Shown piece after piece: positions 1-7,933 of a stretch of 28,572 nt of DNA. How positions within the stretch are numbered: the stretch's first letter is position 1; every line of letters starts with the position of its first letter. The stretch spans positions 1 through 28,572 of the forward strand of contig CAZDDX010000014.1 of assembly GCA_964504345.1 (NCBI GenBank). Direction: 5' to 3'. The position numbers and the translations under genes were made by a program. This stretch comes from CAMDTE01 sp964504345 (lineage in GTDB: Bacteria; Bacteroidota; Bacteroidia; Flavobacteriales; Schleiferiaceae). The notes below the pieces were generated by a model. The model was not told the DNA's origin. It worked only from the letters and a program-made list of their open reading frames with translations, and ran no database searches.

Positions 1-2834
1 CAGGTGCACTGCAGGTTGCGGTCGCCGTAGGCTTCGTCCACGCGGCGAACGGTGGGCCAAAACTTGTTTTCGGCTACGTACGGCAGCGGATAAGCTGCGT
101 CGTGGCGGGAGTAGGGCCAATTCCAGTCGTTGGCGGTCACCATGGTCAGGGTGTGCGGGGCGTTTTTCAGGAGATTGTTTTCCGCGTCCACCTTTCCGTC
201 AATGATGTCCTGAACCTCCGCGCGAATGGCCAATAGGGCGTCGCAGAAGCGGTCCAACTCCATTTTGGACTCACTTTCCGTGGGCTCAATCATCAGGGTA
301 CCGGCCACCGGGAAGCTCACCGTGGGGGCGTGGTAGCCGTAGTCCATCAAACGCTTGGCCAGGTCCACTACCTCAATGCCGCCGTCGCGCTTGAAGGGTC
401 GGCAATCCAGGATCATTTCGTGGGCGCAACGACCGTTGTCTCCGGTGTACAGCACTTGGAAGCCAGATTCCAAACGGTACTTCATGTAGTTGGCGTTGAG
501 GATGGCGTAACGCGTAGCGTCGCGCAGCCCTTCCCCACCCAACATCTTGATGTAGGCGTAGCTGATCAAAAGCACCAAAGCGCTTCCGTAAGGTGCCGCG
601 GAAATGGCCGTGATGGGCTGGTTACCGCCAGTAGCCACCACCGGGTGCGACGGCAAGAAGGGCGCCAAATGCGCCTTCACGCAGATGGGTCCTACCCCGG
701 GACCGCCGCCGCCGTGCGGGATGGCAAAGGTTTTGTGCAGGTTTAGGTGGCACACGTCCGCGCCAATCAGGCCGGGAGACGTGAGGCCCACCTGGGCGTT
801 CATGTTGGCACCGTCCATGTACACCTGGCCGCCGTGTTGGTGGATCAGGCTGGTGGCCTCCTTCACCGACGCTTCAAATACGCCGTGGGTGGACGGATAG
901 GTGATCATCATGCACGCCAGTCGGTCCGAATACTGCTCCGCCTTGGCTTGCAAATCCACCAGATCAATGTTTCCGCGGTCGTCGCAACCCACTACGACCA
1001 CGTCCATGCCCGCCATGACGGCAGACGCGGGATTGGTGCCGTGCGCGGAGGACGGAATGAGGGCCACATTGCGGTGGTGATCCCCGCGGGACTGGTGGTA
1101 AGCGCGGATGACCATCAAACCGGCGTACTCCCCTTGAGCGCCCGAGTTGGGCTGCAGGGAAGTGGCGTCGAACCCGGTGACTACTGCCAAATCACGCTCC
1201 AAAGATTGGATGATTTCCAGGTATCCGGCCGCTTGCTTGGCGGGTACGAAGGGGTGCATTTGGCCCCAGGCCGGCCAGCTCAACGGCAGCATCTCGGAAG
1301 CTGCGTTCAGCTTCATGGTGCAGCTGCCCAAGGAAATCATGGAGTGGTTCAGGGACAAGTCCTTGCGCTCCAACTTCTTGATGTAGCGCATCATTTCAGA
1401 CTCGCTGTGGTAGCTGTTGAAGGCCGGATGCGTCATGAAGTCCGACGTGCGCAGCATTTCTGCGGGCAGGGCGGTAGATGCTTGCGTGTTGAGGGACACG
1501 GTGGCGCGTCCTGCCGCTTCAGCAAAGGCGTCCACCACGTCTTGAAGGTCTAGAGCGTTGGCAACCTCGTGCGCGGCCACCAAAACGCCGCCGTTGTAGT
1601 ACCCCACGTTGATGCCGCGGGACTCAGTGGCGGTGCGGATGCGGGCCTGCAGGGAATCATCGGCCGCCAAGTGCAGGGTGTCGAAGAAGTTGGCGTTGTG
1701 CTGGGTGTAGCCCAAAGCGGTGAGCGCTTCGTTCAGTGCCACCGCCTTGCGGTGGATGGCGGTTGCAATTTGGCGAATGCCGTTGGGACCGTGGTAGGCG
1801 CCGTACATGCCCGCCATGACGGACAAAAGCACTTGTGCCGTGCAGATGTTGGAGGTAGCGCGGTCGCGCTTGATGTGTTGTTCGCGGGTTTGCAGGGCCA
1901 TGCGCAAAGCGGGATTGCCGTCTTTATCGATGGTGCGGCCAATGATGCGGCCCGGAATAAAGCGTTTGAAGTCTTCCTTGGTGGCGAAGAAGGCCGCGTG
2001 CGGACCGCCAAAGCCCATGGGAATGCCAAATCGTTGGGACGTACCCACCACCACGGCAGCGCCCCATTCTCCTGGAGGAGTGAGCAACGCCAAAGACATC
2101 AAATCGGCGGCTACGGCTACACTGATTTCGTGCTTCGCGCAGGCAGCGGCAAATGCCTTCCCGTCGCGAACCGCACCGGTAGCGGTGGGGTACTGAATCA
2201 AAGCGCCAAAAAAGTCGTCCGTCGGAACAAATTCGTCCGCACGACCCTCCACCAACTCAATGCCTTGGGGGATGCCGCGCGTGGACAAAAGTGATTTCAC
2301 TTGGGGAAGGGCGTCCGTGTCAACAAAAAATTTGTTGGCGTTGCGCTTCTGCTGTTCGCGGCTTCGGGCGCCCAACAGCATGGTCATGGCTTCGCCGGCG
2401 GCCGTGGCCTCGTCCAACAGAGAGGCGTTGGCCAATTCCATTCCCGTGAGATCCACCACCATGGTTTGGTAGTTCAATAGTGCCTCCATGCGGCCCTGTG
2501 CAATCTCCGCCTGGTAGGGCGTGTAGGCCGTATACCAACCTGGATTTTCCAAAATATTGCGCTGGATGACCGACGGCGTTACCGTGGGGTGGTAGCCCAG
2601 GCCAATGAAGTTGCGGAACACTTGGTTCTTGCCGGACAACTCATGCACGTGGCGCAAGTAGTCGCTTTCGCTCAGGGCCGGTGCAACTTCGAGCGGCTCG
2701 TTCATGCGGATGGCCGCAGGAACGGTCTGTTCGATCAGCACGTCCAACGTGGGGACGTTCAGAGCGTCCAGCATTTGCTGGGTTTCTTCGGCGCTTGGGC
2801 CGATGTGGCGACGTGCAAAGTCGGGGGTTGTCAT
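1..2834 (-). CDS. gcvP: Glycine dehydrogenase (decarboxylating), glycine cleavage P-protein, C-terminus cut by window edge
   Basis: PLP-dependent P-protein of the glycine cleavage system. It decarboxylates glycine and passes the aminomethyl group to the lipoyl arm of the H-protein in the cytoplasm. The N-terminus reads MTTPDFARRHIGPS, typical of the family. The PLP lysine is K701 in HLNLHKTF, followed by the glycine-rich IPHGGGGPG, and SAHGTNPAS and PNSGAQGEYAGL are both present. 944 complete codons are visible, and the last in-window residues (GDRNLQCT) match the family's C-terminal tail, so only about 8-12 residues lie beyond position 1. The ATG at 2834 is chosen because it gives the conserved N-terminus. 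A good TAATTTTG box lies 25 nt upstream. It diverges from kynU. Identity is near certain. Confidence 0.97.
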   Translation of the reverse strand, partial: MTTPDFARRHIGPSAEETQQMLDALNVPTLDVLIEQTVPAAIRMNEPLEVAPALSESDYLRHVHELSGKNQVFRNFIGLGYHPTVTPSVIQRNILENPGWYTAYTPYQAEIAQGRMEALLNYQTMVVDLTGMELANASLLDEATAAGEAMTMLLGARSREQQKRNANKFFVDTDALPQVKSLLSTRGIPQGIELVEGRADEFVPTDDFFGALIQYPTATGAVRDGKAFAAACAKHEISVAVAADLMSLALLTPPGEWGAAVVVGTSQRFGIPMGFGGPHAAFFATKEDFKRFIPGRIIGRTIDKDGNPALRMALQTREQHIKRDRATSNICTAQVLLSVMAGMYGAYHGPNGIRQIATAIHRKAVALNEALTALGYTQHNANFFDTLHLAADDSLQARIRTATESRGINVGYYNGGVLVAAHEVANALDLQDVVDAFAEAAGRATVSLNTQASTALPAEMLRTSDFMTHPAFNSYHSESEMMRYIKKLERKDLSLNHSMISLGSCTMKLNAASEMLPLSWPAWGQMHPFVPAKQAAGYLEIIQSLERDLAVVTGFDATSLQPNSGAQGEYAGLMVIRAYHQSRGDHHRNVALIPSSAHGTNPASAVMAGMDVVVVGCDDRGNIDLVDLQAKAEQYSDRLACMMITYPSTHGVFEASVKEATSLIHQHGGQVYMDGANMNAQVGLTSPGLIGADVCHLNLHKTFAIPHGGGGPGVGPICVKAHLAPFLPSHPVVATGGNQPITAISAAPYGSALVLLISYAYIKMLGGEGLRDATRYAILNANYMKYRLESGFQVLYTGDNGRCAHEMILDCRPFKRDGGIEVVDLAKRLMDYGYHAPTVSFPVAGTLMIEPTESESKMELDRFCDALLAIRAEVQDIIDGKVDAENNLLKNAPHTLTMVTANDWNWPYSRHDAAYPLPYVAENKFWPTVRRVDEAYGDRNLQCT

Positions 2835-2859
2835 GGCGACAAAGGGTTTTAGAAGGTCA

Positions 2860-2867
2860 CAAAATTA
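2860..2867 (-). promoter_or_regulatory. TAnnTTTG -7 box for gcvP
   Basis: On the minus strand this reads TAATTTTG, an exact match to the Bacteroidota -7 consensus TAnnTTTG. It ends 25 nt before the gcvP ATG, leaving room for a short leader. No clear TTG/TTTG -33 element is seen at the usual spacing. On the plus strand, a weaker TACCTTGC at 2882-2889 could serve kynU. Confidence 0.55.
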
Positions 2868-2909
2868 CTCCAAAACTGCCCTACCTTGCAGGGGTCAACG
2901 AAAGCTTTG

Positions 2910-4202
2910 ATGGACCCTTTATCAACACGTTATTTACCGCTCTCGGAAGCTCGCCTGCGCGACGCCGCGGACCCCTTGATTTCCTTCCGGTCGGAATTTT
3001 TCATTCCCCAGCACGCGGGCGAAGATTGCGTCTACCTCACCGGTAATTCGCTGGGTTTGCAACCCAAGTCCGCGTCCGCGGCCCTGCAAGCGGAATTGGA
3101 CGACTGGCAGCGTCTGGGCGTGGAGGGGCATTTTGCCGCCAAAAACCCGTGGATGCCCTACCACGAGCGCATGACCTCCAGCCTGGCCCGCCTGACAGGC
3201 GCCCGGCCCACTGAGGTGGTGGCCATGGGCTCCTTGACCGCCAACTTGCACTTTTTGATGGCGAGTTTTTACCGCCCCACGGCTACTCGGTATAAGATTT
3301 TAACCGAAGCTAAAGCCTTCCCGTCCGACCGGTATGCCTTGGCCTCCCAACTGCGTTGGCACGGATTCAACCCGGATACGGACTTGATCGAAATCGCCCC
3401 CAACGGCCCCGGTGGTACGCACCGTCCGGAGGATTTTGAAGCGGCTCTGAACGAACACGGTTCCGAGATGGCCCTGATGTTGGTGGGTGGCGTGAATTAT
3501 TTCACCGGACAGGTATTTCCCATGGAACGACTCACCGCCTACGCCCAAGAACGCGGTGTTCTGGTGGGCTGGGACTTGGCGCACGCCGCGGGCAATGTTC
3601 CGTTGGAACTGCACGCCTGGAATGTAGATTTTGCGGCCTGGTGCAGCTACAAGTACTTGAACAGCAGCCCCGGCGGCGTGGCCGGCATCTTCGTGCACGA
3701 GCGGCACCACGGTGCAGAAACCCTGCGTTTGGCGGGCTGGTGGGGCCAAGATAAAACCCGACGCTTCCTCATGGAGCCGGACTTCCACCCCATTCCCTCC
3801 GCGGAGTCTTGGCAGTTGTCCAACGCTCCGGTGTTGAGCATGGCGGTGCACCGGGCCTCCTTGGATCTGTTTGACCGCGTCGACTCCGAACATCCGGGTG
3901 CGCGCCGTACCAAGAGTTTGGAGCTCTCCGCGGCCCTGATGGGCTTGTTGGACCGCACTGCCGAAACCACCGGCGCTGCCATCGAAGTGTTTACGCCCCG
4001 CGCAGACACCGAACGCGGCTCGCAGGTAAGCGTGCGCTTCCCCGGCCGCGGCAAATCGTTTTTTGACGCCCTCACGGCACGCGGCGTGGTGGCAGACTGG
4101 CGCGAACCGGACTGCATCCGCATGGCTCCCGTGCCCTTGTATAATTCGTTCGAAGACCTGTCCCGTCTGGAATCCATCCTGTTGGAACTATTGACCCCAT
4201 GA
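2910..4202 (+). CDS. kynU: Kynureninase
   Basis: PLP enzyme hydrolysing kynurenine or 3-hydroxykynurenine to (3-hydroxy)anthranilate plus alanine, in aerobic tryptophan breakdown and de novo NAD synthesis. Family signs are YLTGNSLGLQP near the N-terminus, LVGGVNYFTGQ, the DLAHAAGN segment, and the PLP-binding lysine K248 in CSYKYLNSSPGG. The protein is 430 residues, the usual length. The ATG at 2910 is preferred over an in-frame TTG at 2886, which would add eight unconserved residues and lie next to a promoter-like TACCTTGC. The stop overlaps the kmo start by ATGA at 4199-4202, so the two are probably translationally coupled. No tryptophan 2,3-dioxygenase gene is in the window. Confidence 0.95.
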   Translation: MDPLSTRYLPLSEARLRDAADPLISFRSEFFIPQHAGEDCVYLTGNSLGLQPKSASAALQAELDDWQRLGVEGHFAAKNPWMPYHERMTSSLARLTGARPTEVVAMGSLTANLHFLMASFYRPTATRYKILTEAKAFPSDRYALASQLRWHGFNPDTDLIEIAPNGPGGTHRPEDFEAALNEHGSEMALMLVGGVNYFTGQVFPMERLTAYAQERGVLVGWDLAHAAGNVPLELHAWNVDFAAWCSYKYLNSSPGGVAGIFVHERHHGAETLRLAGWWGQDKTRRFLMEPDFHPIPSAESWQLSNAPVLSMAVHRASLDLFDRVDSEHPGARRTKSLELSAALMGLLDRTAETTGAAIEVFTPRADTERGSQVSVRFPGRGKSFFDALTARGVVADWREPDCIRMAPVPLYNSFEDLSRLESILLELLTP

Positions 4203-5536
4203 AAAAAGCAACCGTAGTAGGAGCCGGATTGGTTGGCTCCTTGTGGACCGCCTTGTTGGCCAAACGCGGTTACCGCGTGGACGTGTACGAACGTCGAACC
4301 GATTCGCGGAAAGCCGGATATGCCGGCGGACGCAGCATCAATTTAGCCCTTTCCAACCGCGGCTGGAAGGCCTTGGAGCGCGCCGGCTTGGCGGAGGCCA
4401 TTGCCCGCGAGGCAATCCCCATGAGCCACCGCGTGATGCACGCCGTGGACGGCACCTTGGTCCGCCAACCCTACGGGAAAGACGGCCAGGCCATTTATTC
4501 GGTCTCCCGCGGCGGCTTGAACGAACAGTTGATGACCTTGGCGGAGCAAAGCGGAAACGTTCACCTGCATTTTGACCGCAAATGCGTGGACGTGGATCTG
4601 AAGACCGGCGCGGTGGCTTTTGAATCCGGCGACGGATCCGTGGAACACGTGGAGCCGGGGCTCCTTTTTGCCACCGACGGCGCCTACAGTGCCATCCGGT
4701 CCGCCATGATCAAAACGGACCGCTACCAGTACCAGCAGCAGTACATTGAACACGGCTACAAGGAATTGCACATTCCGGCGGGCGCGAACGGAGCGTTCCA
4801 AATGGAGAAAAACGCCTTGCACATTTGGCCGCGCGGCGGCTACATGCTCATTGCATTGCCCAATCCGGACGGCAGCTTCACCCTGACCCTGTTCTTTGCT
4901 TGGGAAGGCCCCGAGAGCTTCGCAAGCTTGCCCACCACGGACGATGCCGAAGCCTTTTTTGCGCGCATTTTTCCCGACGCCCTCGCTTTGATGCCCGATT
5001 TTCGCACGCAGTGGGAAACCAACCCCGCCAGTTCCTTGGTGATCATGCGCTGCGACCCCTGGCAATTCAACGGAACCGTCGCCCTAATTGGCGACGCTGC
5101 CCACGCCATCGTTCCGTTTTACGGACAGGGCATGAACGCCGGTTTTGAGGATTGCACGGTGCTGGACGACCTCCTGGACGCACACGGCGAGGACTGGGCC
5201 AATGTATTGCCCCAGTACAGCCGCATTCAGAAACCCAACGGCGACGCCATTGCGGAGTTGGCCCTGTTGAATTTCATTGAGATGCGCGATTTGGTTGGAA
5301 AACCCGAATTCTTGCTCCAAAAGAAAATTGAGGCTTGGTTCTCCGACAAGCATCCGGACCGCTGGACGCCACTCTACACCCAAGTTACTTTCTCGCACAC
5401 ACCTTACGCGGAGGCCTTGGCCAACGGCCGCCGGCAGGAAGCCATCATGCGTGAAGTAATGGCTTTGCCGGACCTAGAAGAGCGTTGGGACAGTGCGGAA
5501 GTTGAAGCGCTTATGCTGGAGCGTACCGCTCGTTAA
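4199..5536 (+). CDS. kmo: Kynurenine 3-monooxygenase
   Basis: FAD- and NADPH-dependent aromatic hydroxylase converting kynurenine to 3-hydroxykynurenine, the reaction just before kynureninase. The N-terminus carries the dinucleotide-binding motif VVGAGLVGS (residues 6-14), then RSINLALSNRGW, characteristic of this family. The second FAD motif GDAAHAIVPFYGQGMN begins near residue 298. It is 445 residues with no C-terminal membrane anchor, unlike the mitochondrial enzymes. The start overlaps kynU by 4 nt. The 3' end converges on mlaF with 25 nt between stop codons and no clear terminator. The pair suggests that 3-hydroxyanthranilate is made from dietary or internal tryptophan. Confidence 0.95.
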   Translation: MKKATVVGAGLVGSLWTALLAKRGYRVDVYERRTDSRKAGYAGGRSINLALSNRGWKALERAGLAEAIAREAIPMSHRVMHAVDGTLVRQPYGKDGQAIYSVSRGGLNEQLMTLAEQSGNVHLHFDRKCVDVDLKTGAVAFESGDGSVEHVEPGLLFATDGAYSAIRSAMIKTDRYQYQQQYIEHGYKELHIPAGANGAFQMEKNALHIWPRGGYMLIALPNPDGSFTLTLFFAWEGPESFASLPTTDDAEAFFARIFPDALALMPDFRTQWETNPASSLVIMRCDPWQFNGTVALIGDAAHAIVPFYGQGMNAGFEDCTVLDDLLDAHGEDWANVLPQYSRIQKPNGDAIAELALLNFIEMRDLVGKPEFLLQKKIEAWFSDKHPDRWTPLYTQVTFSHTPYAEALANGRRQEAIMREVMALPDLEERWDSAEVEALMLERTAR

Positions 5537-5561
5537 AAAAGGATCCGATGAAGGTTTTCGA

Positions 5562-6323
5562 TCACTGCCCGTTCAGGGCGGTGCGAACTCTTTTCATCAA
5601 ATTGGACCGGAAAACGTAGTCCACTACGGCTGGATTTTCCGCCTCCAAGATTTCGTCGTTGGTGCCCTCCCAAACCTTCTCGCCTCCTTTTAAAAGGAGA
5701 ACGTGCTCGCCAATCTCCAAGACGGAGTTCATGTCGTGGGTATTGATGACCGTGGTCATGCCGTACTCGTGGGTGATGTCTTGGATGAGAGCGTCGATGA
5801 CGAGGGAGGTTTCTGGATCCAACCCGCTGTTGGGCTCATCGCAGAATAAATATTTGGGATTCAAAACGATGGCGCGCGCAATCGCCACGCGTTTTTGCAT
5901 GCCACCGGAAAGCTCCGCCGGGTATTTGTGGGCTGATTTTTCAATGCGAACGCGTTCCAAACAAAACCGCACCCGTTCTTTTTTCTCGGCCGCGGTCATT
6001 GTGGTAAAAAAATCCAGGGGGAGACGCACGTTTTCCTCAATGCTTTGGGAGGTGAACAAGGCACTTCCTTGGAAGACCATGCCCATTTCCTGACGCACTT
6101 TCCGGGCGTCGCTGTGCTCCATGTTGCGCAGGTTTCGCCCGTCGTATAGGATGGTGCCTTCGTCGGGCTGAATCAATCCCAAAATGGACTTCAGCATTAC
6201 TGTTTTCCCGGAGCCGCTCAAGCCAATGATCAAGTTGCATTTTCCGGGCTTCAGGTCCACGTCGATTCCGCGCAACACGTGCTGGTCGCCAAAGGACTTT
6301 TGGAGGTTGCGCACGGAAATCAT
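5562..6323 (-). CDS. mlaF: MlaF-like ABC transporter ATPase
   Basis: Nucleotide-binding subunit of an MCE/Mla-type transporter that moves phospholipids between the outer and inner membranes. It is 253 residues with Walker A GLSGSGKT near residue 36, signature LSGGMQKRVAIARA (the SGGMxKR form is typical of MlaF/Mkl), Walker B YLFCDEPNSGLDP, and the H-loop INTHDMNS. Its ATG overlaps the stop of mlaE (6320-6323), so the pair is one operon. No mlaD/MCE substrate-binding gene follows; kmo converges immediately. The MCE subunit must therefore be elsewhere on the chromosome. Confidence 0.93.
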   Translation of the reverse strand: MISVRNLQKSFGDQHVLRGIDVDLKPGKCNLIIGLSGSGKTVMLKSILGLIQPDEGTILYDGRNLRNMEHSDARKVRQEMGMVFQGSALFTSQSIEENVRLPLDFFTTMTAAEKKERVRFCLERVRIEKSAHKYPAELSGGMQKRVAIARAIVLNPKYLFCDEPNSGLDPETSLVIDALIQDITHEYGMTTVINTHDMNSVLEIGEHVLLLKGGEKVWEGTNDEILEAENPAVVDYVFRSNLMKRVRTALNGQ

Positions 6324-7066
6324 TGCAGAATTAGGTCGGTCAGGATGTAGTTGAACAGGATGATGGCCAAGATGGTGGAGATTACCGCCTGGGTGCTGGC
6401 GTGACCAACCTCCAAGGGGCCGCCTTTAACGCGGTACCCGAAGAAGGAGGACACGCTCGCAATAAAAAAGGCGAAAACGGTCATTTTGAAAACCGAATAG
6501 GCGATGTAAAAAGGTTGAAACTCCAGGCGCAAGCCCAGGAGAAATTCACCCGGAGACAGCAAGCCCAACCACCAACCGGCTAGGTAGCCGCCCACCAAGC
6601 CACCCGACATGGAAAAAATGAGCAGTATGGGGCTGAACAACACGTTGGCGGCAATTTTGGGAAGCACCAAAAAACCGGCCGGATTGATGCCCATGACTTC
6701 CAGGGCGTCGATTTGCTCCGTGATGCGCATGTTGCCCAGTGATCCGGAGATGTTAGAACCCACGATGCCCGCCAAAATGAGGCTCACGATGGTGGGTGCA
6801 AACTCCAATAAAATGGACTCCCGAACGGCGATGGCGATGTAGTAGCGAGGTATGAGCGGATCCTCCAAATTGAGGGCGGTCTGGATGGTGACGACTGCGC
6901 CCATGAACAAGGAAATAATGGCCACCAAGGGCAATGTTTTGACGCCCAGGGAGTCGACGTCGCGCCAAAAAGCCTTGCGGTATTCCGCAAACCGCTCCGG
7001 CCGACGGAAGACTTGGCGCAAAAAGAGCCAGTAGGCACCCAATTCGGCAAAAAAGCGGTAAATCAT
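6320..7066 (-). CDS. mlaE: MlaE-like ABC transporter permease
   Basis: Integral inner-membrane permease of the MlaE family, partner of the adjacent MlaF-like ATPase in lipid transport. It has 248 residues with about five or six hydrophobic segments, including one starting near residue 42 (TLPLVAIISLFMGAVVTIQ), one near 85-110 (LLEFAPTIVSLILAGIVGS) and a C-terminal one (ISTILAIILFNYIL). The family segment EQIDALEVMGINP, the coupling-helix region, is present. The ATG at 7066 is preceded by TAATTTTA, a one-mismatch -7 box, only 4 nt upstream, suggesting a very short or absent leader. It is divergent from a small lipoprotein gene. Confidence 0.93.
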   Translation of the reverse strand: MIYRFFAELGAYWLFLRQVFRRPERFAEYRKAFWRDVDSLGVKTLPLVAIISLFMGAVVTIQTALNLEDPLIPRYYIAIAVRESILLEFAPTIVSLILAGIVGSNISGSLGNMRITEQIDALEVMGINPAGFLVLPKIAANVLFSPILLIFSMSGGLVGGYLAGWWLGLLSPGEFLLGLRLEFQPFYIAYSVFKMTVFAFFIASVSSFFGYRVKGGPLEVGHASTQAVISTILAIILFNYILTDLILQ

Positions 7067-7094
7067 GCCCTAAAATTACGTTATTTTTACGGGG
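7067..7094. promoter_or_regulatory. Divergent mlaE / small lipoprotein promoter region
   Basis: This 28-nt gap is the whole space between two divergent start codons. The minus strand has TAATTTTA (7078-7071), 4 nt from the mlaE ATG. The plus strand has TATTTTTA (7082-7089), 5 nt from the ATG at 7095. Both are one mismatch from TAnnTTTG. The spacing leaves almost no room for untranslated leaders. The AT-rich stretch stands out from its GC-rich surroundings. Confidence 0.4.
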
Positions 7095-7214
7095 ATGAAA
7101 CGTGCTTTTTCAACTCTTTTCGCGGTTTTGGCGCTGGTAGCACTGGCAACCGCGGCAACGGCCTGCGGCGGTGCGCGCGGCTGCGATTGTCCGCATTTTT
7201 CCGCGTCGCGGTGA
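7095..7214 (+). CDS. Predicted small lipoprotein (39 aa)
   Basis: A short gene that a length cutoff would miss. The product starts MKRAFSTLFAVLALVALA and has a lipobox-like TAC near residue 24. It continues CGGARGCDCPHFSASR and stops. So it has a positively charged N-region, a hydrophobic core and a cysteine for lipid attachment, leaving a mature peptide of only about 16 residues with a CDCP motif. Its stop TGA (7212-7214) overlaps a GTG (7211-7213) in frame with the SprT-like gene, giving a GTGA coupling. A promoter-like box lies 5 nt upstream. Function is unknown. I have a vague memory of similar CxCP micro-lipoproteins in Flavobacteria but cannot confirm it. A leader peptide controlling the next gene is an alternative. 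Confidence 0.6.
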   Translation: MKRAFSTLFAVLALVALATAATACGGARGCDCPHFSASR

Positions 7215-7933
7215 ATTGGATTGCCCTGCTGCCCAACGAGCGCGCCGCCGAACTGGTGGTTCCGCTGGCACAGGCATTTGCGGGTACCGTTGACGCCGTG
7301 GCGCCGCGCAGCTCCAAATGGGGTGATTTCCGGCCCGCGCACGACGGCAAACCCGCCCGCATTCGGGTGAACCGGGACTTGCCACCCGACGCTTTTCTCC
7401 TGACCCTCTTGCACGAGCTGGCCCACGCCCAAGTGGACACCGCCTGGCAGGAGCGCAAGTCAGCATTCAACGGCGGACTTAATCCGCTGAAGCAATTGAC
7501 CTCTGTATTGCGCGGTCGGCCCGCACGGCCGGTCAAACCCGCCCCCCACGGCAGCGAATGGCAAGCCGCCTACCGCGCGGTGGTTACCCCCTTTCTCATT
7601 GAGGGCGTTTTTCAACCGGAAGTGGCGCGCGTGCTGGAAAAATCCCTGCGCAAACCCAAGGCCTCGTGCGGCGCAGACCCCGCATTGCTGCAGGTGCTCC
7701 GCCCCAAAACGACCGAACGTCCGCACGTACGGGATCTGCCCGAAGGGGCTGCTTTTCGGTTGGTGAGCGGCAGAGCTTTTGTAAAAGGACCGCGCCGGCG
7801 CACCCGCATTGCCTGCACGGAAGTGGTCAGCGGCCGTACCTTTGCCGTGCATCCACTGGCGGAAGTGGTTTGGACCGATGCCCCACTTCCCGCTCCAACC
7901 CCTGCTTCTTCGGAAATCCATTGGCAACCATGA
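7211..7933 (+). CDS. SprT-like zinc metalloprotease domain protein
   Basis: 240-residue protein of the SprT-like/SprT superfamily. The zinc site is HELAH at residues 68-72 with a likely third ligand H113 in PHGSEW, the usual spacing in these proteins. The segment SSKWGDFRP...RIRVNRDLPPDAFLLTLLHE matches the bacteroidotal SprT-like pattern. No signal peptide belongs to this frame, so it is probably cytoplasmic. GTG at 7211 is chosen because it begins at the pre-domain sequence and overlaps the stop of the small lipoprotein; upstream codons in this frame are low quality. The stop overlaps the purK ATG by ATGA. The substrate is unknown; eukaryotic relatives act on DNA-protein crosslinks, but that role is not shown here. 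Confidence 0.8.
   Translation: MNWIALLPNERAAELVVPLAQAFAGTVDAVAPRSSKWGDFRPAHDGKPARIRVNRDLPPDAFLLTLLHELAHAQVDTAWQERKSAFNGGLNPLKQLTSVLRGRPARPVKPAPHGSEWQAAYRAVVTPFLIEGVFQPEVARVLEKSLRKPKASCGADPALLQVLRPKTTERPHVRDLPEGAAFRLVSGRAFVKGPRRRTRIACTEVVSGRTFAVHPLAEVVWTDAPLPAPTPASSEIHWQP

Noticed and set aside
330..2852. Several plus-strand reading frames of 70-268 codons
   Set aside because: They lie antisense to gcvP, whose minus-strand protein matches the family along its length; their translations are His/Val/Gly-rich with no domain.
2934..5398. Minus-strand frames up to 240 codons opposite kynU and kmo
   Set aside because: Shadows of the two well-supported enzymes; no recognisable motif or start context.
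5562..7066. A complete Mla/MCE transporter locus
   Set aside because: Only ATPase and permease are present; no MCE-domain gene lies on either side.
7013..7210. Extending the SprT-like protein upstream to an ATG at 7013
   Set aside because: The extension runs antisense through mlaE and across the lipoprotein signal peptide, and shows no protein-like conservation; GTG 7211 fits the overlap with the preceding stop.
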